Below, one piece after another: positions 43,341 through 56,083 of a stretch of 64,000 bases of DNA. Source of the DNA: Leptodactylus fallax (taxonomy: Eukaryota > Chordata > Amphibia > Anura > Leptodactylidae); the NCBI GenBank assembly GCA_947044405.1, contig CAMRHE010000196.1, positions 2,773,001 through 2,837,000 of the forward strand, given 5' to 3'. Within the stretch, counting starts at the first letter, position 1. Every line of letters starts with the position of its first letter. The notes below the pieces were generated by a model that was given only the letters and a program-made list of their open reading frames with translations, did no database searches and was not told the origin of the DNA. The position numbers and the translations under genes are program-made.

Positions 43341-43369
43341 TATAGGCTCTGTGTGTTACTGCTGTTTAT

Positions 43370-43695
43370 TACAACAGAGAGTGGACCCTAGTGGTATCCT
43401 AGTGTAAGAACTGCTTGGACCCCCACCAATCCTGAGAACTTCTTTGTTCAGAATCTAGTGGCGGATGCAGAATGCATGTCCCCACTACATTCATTTCAGT
43501 GGGCACTCCGAATGTATCCAAAGCACAGCAGTTGGCTATGGTGTGGGGGTGTGCATTCTACATCCACCACTACATTCTAAATGACAGTAAAACACCAATC
43601 CATTCTCGGGATTGGTGGGGATCTCAGGGTTCAGACCCCCATCGACCAGCAATCCGGTATCCTCTGTTATCTTATGGATAGGGTAGAAATAATTT
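43370..43695. repeat. Palindromic MITE fragment
   Basis: Inverted blocks: gacccccaccaatcctgaga with ctcgggattggtggggatct, and gtggcggatgcagaatgcat with gcattctacatccaccact. Of the same general class as 38073-38459. Confidence 0.6.
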
Positions 43696-43929
43696 TTGTA
43701 GTATAGCCCCTTAGATCCCCTATGAATGGACGATACATCTGTATATAGATGGAGTTGGGCATGGGGATTAGCTGAAACCAAATGAACCCCAAACAGGGAT
43801 TAGATGTTTTTAATAAGAACTCCAGACATTGATGACTATTGATTCTTCTTTCTGCCTCTCTCTTACCCCTTCCCACATTAAGATGTTTGGAAATTGTAAT
43901 GCATAGCAGTGCAATATATAATATTTGAA

Positions 43930-44360
43930 GAGAAATGTCTCCTCTCCTGACATCTCTGTTTCAGCAAATACTTGTATTCTCCACAGTATAACAATTCTGG
44001 AGAATCTTTTCTTAAGACTCTGCCTTGTGAAATTTCTCTGTTATTCCTACTAGAAATTTATCAATAAACTGTTGGCCGGGGATTACCCTTTTGGTGGTTG
44101 GGTTATGTTCCTTTACCCTCTCATGCTGTCCAATAAGTTCTGCCAGTCTCATATTGTGTAGAACCCACTCATTTGACTAAGGGAATGGTAACACCCAGCT
44201 GTCAATTTATTCATACATTTCCAGGAGGAATAACAAATGAAGTATACAATGCAGAGTTATGAGAAAAGATGCTCCAGATTTGTTATACGGTGGGAAATAC
44301 AATTATTTACTAAAATGGACAAGTCAGGAGAGGTGAAAAATCCTCTTTATTAATTCAGAT
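43930..44360. repeat. Palindromic MITE, third copy of the 21084/39590 family
   Basis: The left arm has ctctgttattcctactagaa and the right arm ttccaggaggaataacaaat; the outer blocks are ataacaattctggagaatc and gatgctccagatttgttata. The right end ggtgaaaaatcctcttta is a degenerate TTAA-type terminus. Confidence 0.65.
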
Positions 44361-45189
44361 CCCAGTCTCTGACTCCTCTTTAGTCCATAGGCAGCCATCC
44401 AGGACAGTAAATCCTAGTACTGGGTCTTGCAGCAGAGTGTAGCTTACTATAGGTTAGTGGTGCCTAGGGTAACCAGACAGAATATGATGTCTCCCAGCCA
44501 CTGTCACTTGGGTAACTGTTTCAATCACTGGGCCACACTGTGGGGTGCGGATGGCTATGAACAGTACTGTGTGAGGGGGGGACTCTCTGAAGTCCACCTA
44601 CATGATTTCTGCCATACTGCTGAACATTTCCTATTCTATATACACAGGATAATAATCACGTCTTACAAATGAATCAATGAATATTTTAAGATCCTTTAAT
44701 GTCAAGATAAAATTTTTCTGAACATGCAAAATTAGTATTTGTATTTATCCCTTGCAAGGAAACAGTTCCAAAGTAGTTTTTATGAGAAACTGTGCAAAGT
44801 CATAAAAATGGAATAGATTTTCAGAAATATACAAAATCACATTTTTATCACTTTAGCTCATGAAACTATTCTTGCTGCAAATGGCTTTTCAGGTCTAATA
44901 GCTACCATTCCACATCTACGCCAACGGACCGACAAAATTATGCCTACATAAAAACTTAGCTTGTAAATTAAGAGCAAAGATGACTGTCGAGTAGTGATGT
45001 AATTCTCCTAATCCGCCACTAGATGTCAAGGGAGCACAAGCTTGAGGACTGAAGACTATTTTTAGTCCATTTCCCTGGATATTCTATATGTGACCATGAA
45101 GCAAAGCTCTGTCTGGTAATGTGAATGTAGACTTATGAATATGCCATTTTTCAAAATAATAGGTTAAATCAGATGTTGGTTAAAAAAGT

Positions 45190-45600
45190 CCACAGACTGA
45201 ACCGCATTCCCAAAAGTGTCAAAGAAACAGTTTTCTACTATTACAAATCTCAAGGACAGGGACAGAACTGTCACTGACCACCAGGGAGAAGATGTAATGA
45301 ACGAAAGGGATTGTATGTTAAATGTAGTGTTCACCTTATGGACTGGATGCAGGTTGAACCATTGACCACAAAGAACTATGGGCTGAACATACTCTATTTG
45401 CTTAAAGGGAGTCTGTCAAGTCCAAAATGGCTCCCAAACCAATAATAGTGTATGGGCCTTTATTAGAAGCAACAGTTTACTAAACTCTAGGACAAGAAGA
45501 GAACTGTCACCGGCCACCAGGGAGAAGATGCTATTAATTGTAATGAACAATAGGGATCATAATAGTACTGTGTATGGGCCTTTAATAGGAGCAGTAACAT
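45190..45600. repeat. Local duplication around a TTAA-type end
   Basis: Blocks actgaccaccagggagaaga at about 45276 and accggccaccagggagaaga at about 45510 are near-identical. gtgtatgggcctttatta (about 45448) recurs as gtgtatgggcctttaata (about 45570). The TTAAAGGGAGTCTGTCAAG terminus at 45402 lies between them. Confidence 0.55.
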
Positions 45601-45811
45601 ACCTTTCTGGCCACAAACCAAAGCAGTTCAGAGATAATCATCTTTTTATGGATTTGCAAATCAGCCGGCAAATGTATCGGGACGGTTGTGAAATAGCAGT
45701 TTTGTCCTTAGACAGTTGCAAGCACTCCTCACATCCCAATGCTGTCCCTTTATCTGTGAATTACATTTTCAGCCTCTGCCTGCATGTTGGCAGTCTGTAG
45801 GCAAATCTGAC

Positions 45812-45850
<39 letters not shown>

Positions 45851-46369
45851 ATTTTATTTATATAGCGCCAACATATTCCGCAGCACTTTACAATTTGTAG
45901 GGTTCAAGTACAGACAAAAAAGATACATTACAAAGAAATAGTCAATTCACACAATGGGACTGAGGGCCCTGCTCGCAAGAGCTTACAATCTATGAGGTAG
46001 AGGGGGGCCCCCCGCTTATGCACTTGCCAGCTAATTTACATATCTATAAAATAATGATTATCTCAGCATTGCTTCATCAGTTTGTGGACACTAGGGAATG
46101 TTTCTGTTTGAGGCAAAGTCAGAAGGGGTGCAGAGACCACTATTGCTACCAGACCCTTGAGACTCAAGGGGCCCAAGATCTCTCTGTAACAAGAATAGAT
46201 GTCAGTATTATAGATAGCACATGATTGCACAAGTGGGGGCCCTATTGCATATTTTATACTGGGGCCCAGGAGCTTCAAATAATACCTCCATATCTGCTCC
46301 TATTATCCAGCCCTACAATGAACTATTATTGGTTTCAGAGGCATTTTGGACCCGACAGACTCCCTGTAA
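45402..46369. repeat. TTAA-type element interrupted by a TAA-tailed repeat
   Basis: The left end is ttaaagggagtctgtcaag followed by tccaaaatgg. The reverse complement of the right end is ttacagggagtctgtcggg followed by tccaaaatgc. Between them sits a separate repeat at 45814-46010. The outer ends are T2-like. Confidence 0.6.
45814..46010 (-). repeat. TAA-tailed SINE-like repeat (3' end)
   Basis: Read on the - strand it runs gattgtaagctcttgcgagc, agggccctcagtcccattg, then gtaaagtgctgcggaatatg, ttggcgctatataaataaaa and (TTA)n. The last 40 bp are the same tail as the tRNA-headed SINE, but the body is different, so the two share a 3' tail. A microsatellite (45814-45849) forms the terminus. Confidence 0.75.
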
Positions 46370-46955
46370 AGGTAGGTTCACATTCATTTCAGCTGAAATC
46401 TACAGTATCTGTCTGATCCTTATCTCTCCTTATATTTGTCAGTAGGGAGGAGTTGGACTCCATACACATTAGATAGCCGACTGGTGCTACTGAGATGGGT
46501 GGCTTTGGCCAACAATCATCTAATATGCATGGCCAGCTTTACTTACATAAGACAAAACTTCAACAGAAAATTTCTTATGGATATTCATGAGTTCAAGGGC
46601 TGACCCTTACCATATTTACAATCTGTTCAATAGTACAGGGGCCCAATAGATAAGGGGGTCCACTGCCACTTTAATAATAGCTTCCTACTGTCATGTTCAT
46701 TGCTGGTTTATCAGAGAGAAATAACAGGGGGCGCTCTATGATCAGCTATAGTTAACCTGAATATAGTTGTATTAAAATTAAGCTCTACATTGGGTTCTCC
46801 TTTCTGGTGCAGTCGTTCTGACATTACAGGAGTACTATTATGATTCATGGTTAGGCTAGGACTATTCTTTGGCCAGGCAGAGGTTTTACTTTGTATATTG
46901 TATATCTAATTTATACTTTGGGGACTGTGTAACTTTATATTTATTTTTTACACTG
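46370..46955. other. Intergenic DNA, one MITE fragment
   Basis: 46450-46535 contains acacattagatagccgac and catctaatatgcatggcc, related to 11780-11850. Otherwise nothing recognised. Confidence 0.4.
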
Positions 46956-47128
46956 TGCAAAACCAGGAAGTGCTCCAATAAGGTGAAAACTGGACTATAT
47001 TAGCCCAAAGGTGCAACATTTTGGTTCATTAGAAACCTTTTTCAAGCCATTATGAGCTGAAACATTGCACCAGTGAGCTAAAACAGTCCATTTTTTTCAC
47101 CTTTATTGGAGGGCTGCCTGTTTTTGCA
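46956..47128. repeat. Foldback element, 173 bp palindrome
   Basis: The left arm tgcaaaaccaggaagtgctc then caataaggtgaaaactggac pairs with the right arm (inverse of) tgcaaaaacaggcagccctc then caataaaggtgaaaaaaatg. The loop carries gcaacattttggttc and gaaacattgcacc. No coding sequence. Confidence 0.75.
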
Positions 47129-50100
47129 TATTGTCTACATGGTCACCTTACTATTGACCCACATTCAGTTTTCTATTTGTGCTGCTGATTTTTGGTGAAC
47201 TGTTCTTTTAACTAATAATTTTATCTATATCTGGTGCTGATATTTCTAGAAAACTATAGCTTTAGTACTTATACAAGATGCGTAGGCTGTACTGCTGCAT
47301 TACTGTATTAAGTACCATGTACGTCTATTTACTCTGAAGACACAGGCCATAATAACTCAGTTTGCTCTTCTCAGTGAGGACTATTATATGGCTGTGGATG
47401 ACCAGTAGCACCTGCACTGATCCTGAGAATGAAGGGCGGGGGGTATAATGGTAACTCAGGCTCTGTAAATTGTAATTCACAATGGCAACCCAGTTATGGC
47501 ACCAGGTTGGGTTGTACTGTCTCACATATATAGGCTCCATTTCCTCTACTCAGTCGACTCTAATTCTCCCATTGAGCAGTGCTCAATTTTCACAGCTGTG
47601 TCCTTGTATAGTCTCTTGTCATACTCCTTGGGCTGACCTCACTCTAGTGACTTTATTGTCATTGTGATGCTTCTTCTCTGCTTTCTTTGTTGAACACTTG
47701 TGGGTAGACTTGAAGAAAAAGCTGTATTCATACCCAAGTGAGTCGACCAGTATGCACCAACATTGGGAACGTGTAGAAGAGACCTGGGATCAGATTTTGG
47801 TTGAGATATGCTTGAATCTGATCGAATCAATAGGATTCAGGCAGTGTTAAAAGCCAAAGGTGGATTTCCAAAATAATAAAAATTAAAATTTAGATTTTTA
47901 GGAGCAAAACAGTAACAATGCAGTTACATGACAAGAATCTACATAACTAATTATATGCTAAATAGTTGCAAGTCAAATTTATGTATAAGCTGTAGTGGAT
48001 GGTGAGATATGGAGCCTGAAAGTCAAAAGTTCAAAACATGGTTACCCTTTTGCTCATCAGTGTATAGAAGCTGCAATAACCAAGCAGGATCAGCTGGATC
48101 CAAGGAAATGCTGGCAGCGCATGAGACAACAGTAACAAAGCCTTTATTTGAAGCAATTAAAACCACATACACACAGGAACACTGACGCATTTCGGGCAGA
48201 CACTACGTTTAGTCATAGCATGTATATGTTATGTATGTATACAGTAGATAACACATATATGTGTCTATGGGTGACCACCGAGTGGTTGCATTGTGGTTTT
48301 GCTAACATGGAATGCTGCATAGGTTGCAATGCTATCAAAATAATTTCATAAGTAAAGAGAAGATACTGTATATACATAAACAATTTTGCCAAGAAGGCTG
48401 GTTTGTCCATTACTGTGCCTTGACCCACCTTCCCCACCCCCTTTATATCTAAGGAGATATACCCAGCCAATTCCATAACCACCCACCATAAAAAAGAAAG
48501 TGTTTTCTCCTGACAATGTTCTAAGAGCTTCTCAACTTAAAACCTGTATAGTATAGGCAGAATAAATGTATTTATAAACCTGTTAAGAAATCACACATGT
48601 AAGTCATCTTAGCGCAGCTATTACTTTTATTCTAAGACGGCTAATAATATTCACATATACTTTTGACTTCATTTTTTCCCTTAATCTCTTCTCCTCCCAG
48701 GGAGCTAAAGATATTAATTTTACTTGCCAGAGGGTATTGTGCCACTCCTTATATGTCAAATAGAGTGGTAAGCAACATTTTAATCAAATGGATAAATAAT
48801 TCATACTCTACGTGTTATGTTACAAGACGTTAGGAATCAGACACTTTCAACGCCCAATTAAAGCTATCAATGCTAAAGGACAAGTTCAGTATCAAGGATA
48901 AGGTTTCAGGATTACCATTTAGCTTTCCTTCCTGCATAAAATGTGTGGGAAGTCACAATTATTTAATATATTTCAAAGTCGACAAGAAAACTTGAATTAT
49001 TGTATTCTCCCCACCTGTATAGAATGTTTCATGTATTACCAGGAATCATAAAAGAAGAGAAAACATTATCAGAAAAAATTGAGTAGTTACAATTATAACT
49101 AATATTAATTGTAAGAATTCCTTTACATCAACTTTTTTCAATTGCACCAATACATCTAAAATAAAAAAAAAAATGAAGCAATTTTACAAAAATTCTTTTC
49201 CATTTTGTGTCTATGGCTGCTATACAGATGTGTGTCCAGGGTAACAGACAACAAACCCTTATGTCGTCTAGTGCTCCAAGTTCTTACTCATCTATCTTTA
49301 GGTTATCTATTCATCACAACCTCACCAAGAAGCCACTTTATATGGTATAGAAATGTGTGTCATAGGATGATTAGCTTTTCAAAGGGAAATGTATCTATCC
49401 TATATGTATCTATGTGTGGCCACCCTGTGGGCGTGCTGTGATTTGCAGCCTAAAAAGGGTTTTGCTCCTCTGTCATGATATTATATTGAATTGATTTACA
49501 CACACCAAAAAGTAATTGTAAAAGTTCCTAGGAGTATGACATTTCTTACCCATAGGAGTCTATTTCACATTTTGGCTCTGTGTTCTTTTTTGTTCTCCCT
49601 ACCATGTGACAAAAACAAGGTACACAGAAAGAAGTCCCATCTGTCGATCACATGGGTTATATCATGCTGTCAAAGCAGTATGAAAAAAAGTATGAAATAA
49701 AAAAAAACCTATAGGTACTTTTATAATTCCTTTTTGGTGACCCCTTTAACCAAATTTGAGCTAACGTAAGGTTGGACAAATCTGTAAGCCTCAGTAAAGT
49801 GGAACTCTGTCCATTTTGATGTTTAAGCTGTTCAGCTTCACACAAATGTATCTACCATGATGACACAGATGCCAGGCTTAGATCAGTGATTGGAGTATAC
49901 AGTACATGGCACAGAAATGTTGCCAAGGCACTGGGAAGATTTATGATTATGACTGATCACCTTCGCTCTTCATATTGCTTGGCAAACATATTGTACATTC
50001 TAAATATAAAAGAATATAGTAAAGTGAGATATATTAAAGTGACACTGACACGCTCTGTAAATACCTTTAAAAGCAATTGTGATTGACTAATTACTTTGGT

Positions 50101-50340
50101 CCTTGCACATAATGTCACCAATGTTCTATTTTCTAGAGAATTGCAGAATTTTTTTATAATAAAATGAAACCTAATCATAAGCACACAGACCGCATTAGCT
50201 GGCATGTAAGCTGTGAATAATTATTGTAAAGTTTGTAGGAAACATAAATTTGAAAAAGTTCACAAACAGTAAGAAGAATCCACTAATATTCTTTATAATT
50301 GCAGTATATATATATTATACACTTGAAAAGCTGATCTCAA
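47129..50340. other. Intergenic DNA without recognised features
   Basis: 3.2 kb with no gene, RNA or strong repeat recognised. At about 48180, actgacgcatttcgggcag resembles a sequence common in frog repeats, but I cannot define an element. Confidence 0.4.
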
Positions 50341-50344
50341 ACTA

Positions 50345-50417
50345 ACACCAATTTTAAATCGATGACCTATCCAAAGTATAGGCAGTCAATGTCCATTCAT
50401 GGGAAACCCCCTTTTAA
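50345..50417. repeat. MITE right-end fragment
   Basis: gatgacctatccaaagtata, ggcagtcaatg and catgggaaacccccttttaa match the right-end class of TTAA MITEs. Confidence 0.45.
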
Positions 50418-50569
50418 ATATGAAAATATATCTTCATTATTCATTCCCATTCACTAGATTTTTAAAGGGGGATGAACTATTGCTTAACTCAAGTCTTTAT
50501 TTTAAATGTATGTAAAAGATAATGAAAATGTGCAGCTTTTACTTTGACCACTGAATAATATACTAACTC

Positions 50570-50765
50570 TTCCTGTTCTGTAGAGATCACTTAATCATCA
50601 CAAGCTGGATTACAATGAAAGGTTTATATAGATAACACAATTTACAATGGGTGATGTCACAGCTCAGTCACTTTCCCATGGAAGTCAATAAACATCTTAC
50701 AGGTTCATATGTATAAATTGTGGTTGCTATAAAGTTTGTCCCTGAATGTTACAAAAATCTAACAT
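50570..50765. repeat. Unnamed interspersed repeat, copy 2
   Basis: Shares cctgttctgtagagatcact, ggattacaatgaaa, atagataacacaat, gtcacagctca and gtggttgctataaag with 4700-4965 in the same order. Confidence 0.65.
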
Positions 50766-51598
50766 CATAAAATTAAAAAAAAATTAAGAAAATTTTTTTT
50801 AAGTGTCTGTTTTCAATTATTAAACAAATATGGGTAGTCTTTAAGAGAGTGTACACACATGAAGATGAATAAATAACACTAATTTCATCCAGATTCACAA
50901 ATCATGGTTCTTAGTGATTAGGCAGAACTTTTACAGTTTTGGCATCTTTACATGGGCATCCTGGTTCTGTTAGTTCTTCCTATGTTGCTGTGGTCTTAAA
51001 CTCAAAAGGCCAAGTGAAATCCAATGCAATATCTTATTCTCTAGTAGTGTATTGACAATCTGTCAGGCATCCCACCAGATCCAAAAGTTGATTTTAGTGA
51101 TGAGAAATCTAGTTCATTTTGGAGATTAGTTCCTTATAATCTATTTAATTCATAAAATGCGTTCACTTACGCTAGGTTCAGTCCCAAAAATAAGAGAGTT
51201 GGACCGCTAAAACAGCAGTTACACACGGAGCTTAGTGTACCCCCGTTAGTTATAGTTCTGTTAATATTATAAGATGTATTTAATATGTCCTATCATTATT
51301 AATGTTTTAAAAGGACAATAGCACAAACTAGAAGCACCATGCTGAACTCTGCAAAGTGAATAACTTATTCATTGTCAAGCTTATAACCTGGAATTATTGT
51401 CTAGCAATTCATTGACAAACAGTATAGTAAATCCTGGGACTAAGGAGAAGATACCTGGTGGACTAAACAGAGCTACATTACACCCTATAGCATGCCATGC
51501 AGCACTCACCTCTGTGTTCTAAGGAGGCTGATCGTGATTGGTGAATTAACTGAACTGAATGAACTAGAAACAAATCATGTTAGTCTAGTTCATTCAGG
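50766..51598. other. Intergenic DNA without recognised features
   Basis: Nothing recognised. Confidence 0.45.
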
Positions 51599-51846
51599 CT
51601 GGGTTCACACATGTGCACGGTTTCCGTTCAGGGATTCTGTTCCCCATTCCGCTTGAAGAATGCAAGCAGAACTTTTCTCTCCGTTTTTTTTCTGGTGGAA
51701 ACGGGCGGAAACCCGGAAGACCCCATTATAGTCTATGGGGTCCGTGGGTTTCTGCGGGTAACCGCTTTTTAAGCAGATCGGGTTTCCATTTTTCGGGTTC
51801 CCAACCAGACCCGGAGAACGGAAACCCGAACGTAGGTGTGAACCAT
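51599..51846. mobile_element. Foldback MITE with GGTTCACAC ends
   Basis: The left end ctgggttcacacatgtgcac and the inverse of the right end, tggttcacacctacgttcgg, match at the tips. gggtttccgttc-like arms follow on both sides. The centre has accccattatagtctatggg. No coding sequence; the superfamily is not determined. Confidence 0.65.
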
Positions 51847-51984
51847 AAGATGCATATGGTTGAACACAGCAGTGCCACCTATGGTTGTTTAATGGTACTG
51901 ACTCACTCTTTGGACTAACAAGATGGTGATTTTATCACAAAAAAAAAGTGAGCTGCATGAAGCTACACACACACAGACAGACAG

Positions 51985-52250
51985 TTGAAGTTCAGACTTT
52001 CAGCTTTAATTCAGGGGGTTGAACAAAATGATTGCATAAAAATGTGAGGACTATAAAGCATTTATTACACACAATCCCTTCATTTCAGGGGCTCAAAAGT
52101 AATTGGACAAATTAAATAATTGTAAATAAAATGTTCATTTCTAATACTTGGTTGTTCATACTTTGTTGGCAATGACTGCCTGAAGTCTTGAACTCACCAA
52201 GACATCACCAGACGCCGCTGTGTTTCCTCCTTTTTAATGCTCTGCCATAT
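51985..52250 (-). mobile_element. Tc1-like transposon fragment (3' end)
   Basis: On the - strand, gcagagcattaaaaaggagg then aaacacagcggcgtctggtg is transposase C-terminal coding sequence (DUD-type QSIKKEETQRRLV-like reading, decayed). It is followed by cttcaggcagtcattgccaa, aagtattagaaatgaac and ccaattacttttgagcccct, as in fish and frog Tc1 3' ends. It is a fourth Tc1 lineage, much older and truncated on both sides. Confidence 0.7.
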
Positions 52251-52759
52251 AGTGCCACAGACAGTCAGTATCTACAGCACATGTGATTGTCTGGAAGATC
52301 CAGCCAGTCAGCATTGGAGTTTCACTAGTATTACTGAAGTAATGCCGATTGACTGTCTGGAAATACATTTGTGCAGTATGGTCCTACATGTACTGTACAC
52401 ATATTTACAGGAGGGTTCCCTTTTATTTGGTTCAGTATGTGTGCTGTACAGAGACCCAACCCCAAAGAAGTGATTAACAGCAGCTCTTTAAGACTCTTAT
52501 AAAGACTTGCTTCATCTGTAATATTTACCTGCTCATTTTTCTTTTATCCTAATTTTTCTCTTTTTAGGATGACAGTTTGGGGTCTTTAGAACCAAATACT
52601 AGTTTCTCATAGCTTTATGGCCCCAGTTACAGTATGTTCAATGATCATTCTGAAAGCAATTAATATTAGCAATTTCTTTTTCATTTTTATAAAATTTTTT
52701 AATATAATTTTTATTACATTTGTCAATACAACAATGAGATTTGTGTAAAATATTAATAT
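52251..52759. other. Intergenic DNA without recognised features
   Basis: Nothing recognised. Confidence 0.45.
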
Positions 52760-53078
52760 TTGAAGGGAATTTGTCACTAGATAGGTTAGGGTTACCTGAA
52801 TCAAACAATGTTTACCCCTTGTGAGTCGACGCCTCAGTTGCTGAGATATTGCTGTTTTTGTTAATATGCAAATTAGCTATTTGGAGCAATGAGGGCTATA
52901 CCATTTACCTCTTTGGAGCAACAGCATCACCCTCATTGCTCCAAAGAGCTAATTTACATATTGACAAAAACAGTGATATCTCAACAACAGAGGCTCCGAT
53001 TCACAAGGGGAAAAGACTATTTCATTCAGATGACCCTATATTATGTATCTGAAATGATATGGGGACAGACTCCCTTAT
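52760..53078. mobile_element. Palindromic TTAA-type MITE with long arms
   Basis: The left end is ttgaagggaatttgtcacta; the inverse of the right end is taagggagtctgtcccc. From 52816 to 53020 the arms are closely inverted: ccttgtgagtcgacgcctca / gctccgattcacaagg, ttgctgagatattgctgttt / acagtgatatctcaacaac, and gagcaatgaggg / ccctcattgctc. The 39093 element has the same kind of arms. Confidence 0.8.
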
Positions 53079-56007
53079 CATAATGCAGTTGCATATAAAG
53101 AATACTGGTACAGTATTCCTGTATTCCTGTAAAGTAAACAACTGGGATTCCTCCTTTTGCTTTTGTATGGTACAGACCACTTTGTAAACAGCGTATTGTA
53201 TACAAAGGAGGATTAGCTAATGGATATCCAAGTTTTCTGTAATCACCACCATTAGAGGTAGCAGTGCTATGCATTTAGAGCAACATAGTATGCCTTAGTC
53301 CTCCGAAGACTCCTGTATGAACCATACTATTATAGAGTGGGTCATTAAGGGGTTAAGCATTGTAAGAACCAATAAAAGTGAATGCCATTCCTTGCACTGT
53401 ATATACATTCTCCTTCTTACAATGTTCATTCAGATCATTTCCAAAATATAACTGATTACATGAGTAACTTAATCGAGAACAGACGTGGAAAGCTAATGTG
53501 GAAGGCAACAGATTGGAGCTGGCTACATTTTTCCAGCTAATAAATATTTGTTTTGGAGCTCACTATTCCTCTCCTTATTCATTCTGTGCGTAGGAGGTAA
53601 TGTCTGATATGCAATTAACGTAATACAGAGATCTGTTATTTACTTGGACAGCAACGACATCTGAGAAAGTCCGAACGTATAAAGAAGGCAAAGACGAACA
53701 ACTAGTCAACTGAGAACACCGAAGAAACTTATTATAAAACTGCAAATTTAAGAACATATTGAAGCACGCAACAAAACATTCTGCCTTCAATGTCAACACA
53801 TGAAAAGCTGACATCTTAGCTAAAGTGTTGAGAAAGGCAAACAAGGCTTATGGTCTTAGACAAAGCTATAAAAATTGGAACCGATGACCGCAATACCTCT
53901 TGTCTCATTTCTCCAATCTTCTGAAGAGAGATCATGTCAAAAAAGTTTGGTATGGTCAACTGGACGAAATAATTTAGAATAAAGGAGGGTGTTTTGGGAA
54001 CATACTGTACATATAACAGGTTAGGCAGACTCCAAATCTCTTCAAAGAGTATAAATTGATTGACATGCTTGTAACAGAGGCTAAAGCTAGGTGACATTTG
54101 AAATAGCGCATTGATAAGAAAATGTCATCCCTGGAGCACATCTAGACAATTTTGCTGTCACTCTACCGGCATCAGTCCAACCTTTTAAGGATGCTTGTAC
54201 CGTACCACTGGCACAGTTCAAATGACTTTCATATCAGAAAGACCAGGGAAGAAATGAAGATAAGAGTTGTCATAGAAAAGTGGACTGAAGATTTATGAAA
54301 CAATTACTTTTGCTGATAGTTAATGTTTCATATTGCAGCAAAGGTAAAGAATGAGAGTCATGTCACCTGACCTAGTCCTTTGGAATATATAAATGTGTGA
54401 TGTATTTTTGAAGTAATAATAGTTATAAAACTGCTAGATACAAATGGTACCACTACCAACTCACCTTGAAATTCTTTGACCTTTAACCTTTTCCATTTTC
54501 TTGTTGTTTAGTTGGCTGATGCTTAAAATGCTCTACAATAGCCAAATTCAAAAGAAAACAAAAAAGGCCCTGAGGCTTAATTAAAGAGGTTTTTCTCAGG
54601 ATTTGGAAATTTCAAAAATTCCTTTGAAAAGTTTCAAAACCTTCTTTCTTGTTTTGTTCACATTTTTAGGTCCCCATATTCCTGATGTGTACCAGTGACT
54701 TAATTAAGCACCTCCTGGTTATGGTTATGTGTCTACAGTGCAGCCTAGTGTAGTAACTCTCCCCACATATGGTGTGTGACTGTGCAGCAAACTACTGGAG
54801 AGAATCAGAGGCTGGGAGTAGTAGTAGCAGCAATGATGCCTATAAACGTAACCTCCGACACACTTCCTAGGTTGGTGCCGAGCTGAAGGGGCCTGCAACG
54901 TACCTGACGGTGGTGGTAGCAGTTCCCCAAGGGTGCTTCCTTATCAATCTTCTGCCTTCCTGAGCTAGGTGGAAGTTTCATTGTGGTAAACTGATGTGGT
55001 AAAGCTGTTCATATCATTAAAATATAAAAAATATTTATTTCACCTCCTAAAAAAATGTAATAAAAGTGATTAAAACATACATATATTGCTTGAAATGATA
55101 TCAATAAAAAAATACCCTTATACAGCGTAAGCAGAAATATGAAAAAAAAATTCCAGGTGTCAGAAGTGGTGATGCAGAGAAATTTTTTGCAGTTTTATTT
55201 ATTTTTTTTTTTTTTTAAGTTTTAAAAACAGAATATAAGTAGCAATTTAGTGCATAGTGAATGCTGTAAAGTCACCGTTATGTAAGCATTATCCCTGTAC
55301 TAAAATGTTGGTGTACTCACATTTCTGTTCCCTCCATTTTTTCTTTTCTCTTGGTAACAGGACTCCTCCTATTTGACACATGTGTTTTTGATTAGCAGAC
55401 TGTTAATTTGTCACAATTCAGTGTTTTAGTCACTAATTTGTATCAATGGTTGGGTGACAAAATCAGGAGTGGATGGAAAACACAGAACAGATTCAGAGCT
55501 TTCCATTATACCTTATCTTTGTGTAGTCTCCACCCCTGGTACACAATGTCTGATAAAAATCACTGATGACATCAGTGTTGTGTGAATAGGAAGTACCTAC
55601 TAGTTCTCAGTCTATTGACTGAGACCACATGGTAAGGTAAACATTTCAAGATCTGTTCACGTTGTATGGTTCTGCATGGTGGCTGTGATTGCTGTGTTGC
55701 TGGACATATGGGCTGGTGTGACCCAGGCCTTAGGGGCTTTGTCTGACTGCAGGGTGGCTTTTGGCCTACTGGGTTACACTCCCTGTGGATGCTGTGCTGC
55801 GGTGGTGCCTCAATAGAGTAGAGACCTACTATACAGAGGTCGCTGTGAAGTGGCTAGTGGGCTTATACACCTTGATATATACTAATAACCTCATGTCATT
55901 TTGTAGATTTTGCTAGGTAGCATAGATCAATACATAATATTGCAATGTGCGGTCCATGTCTTTTTTGTCACTGTGTGCATTACTCCTGTGTTTTAAGGAA
56001 TTATAAA
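53079..56007. other. Intergenic DNA without recognised features
   Basis: 2.9 kb with no host exon, RNA gene or clear element. Single TTAA-type termini (for example ttaaagaggtttttctcagg at 54582) hint at old MITE fragments. Confidence 0.4.
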
Positions 56008-56083
56008 TAATATTTTGCTTACTTAGATATCACCAACATATTCCACAGCTCTTTACATATATTGTCAGCCACTATCTCAAGTA

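Noticed and set aside
43129..43341. Frame ending in a poly-Tyr tail
   Set aside because: The Tyr run is the ATA/TAA microsatellite read on the other strand.
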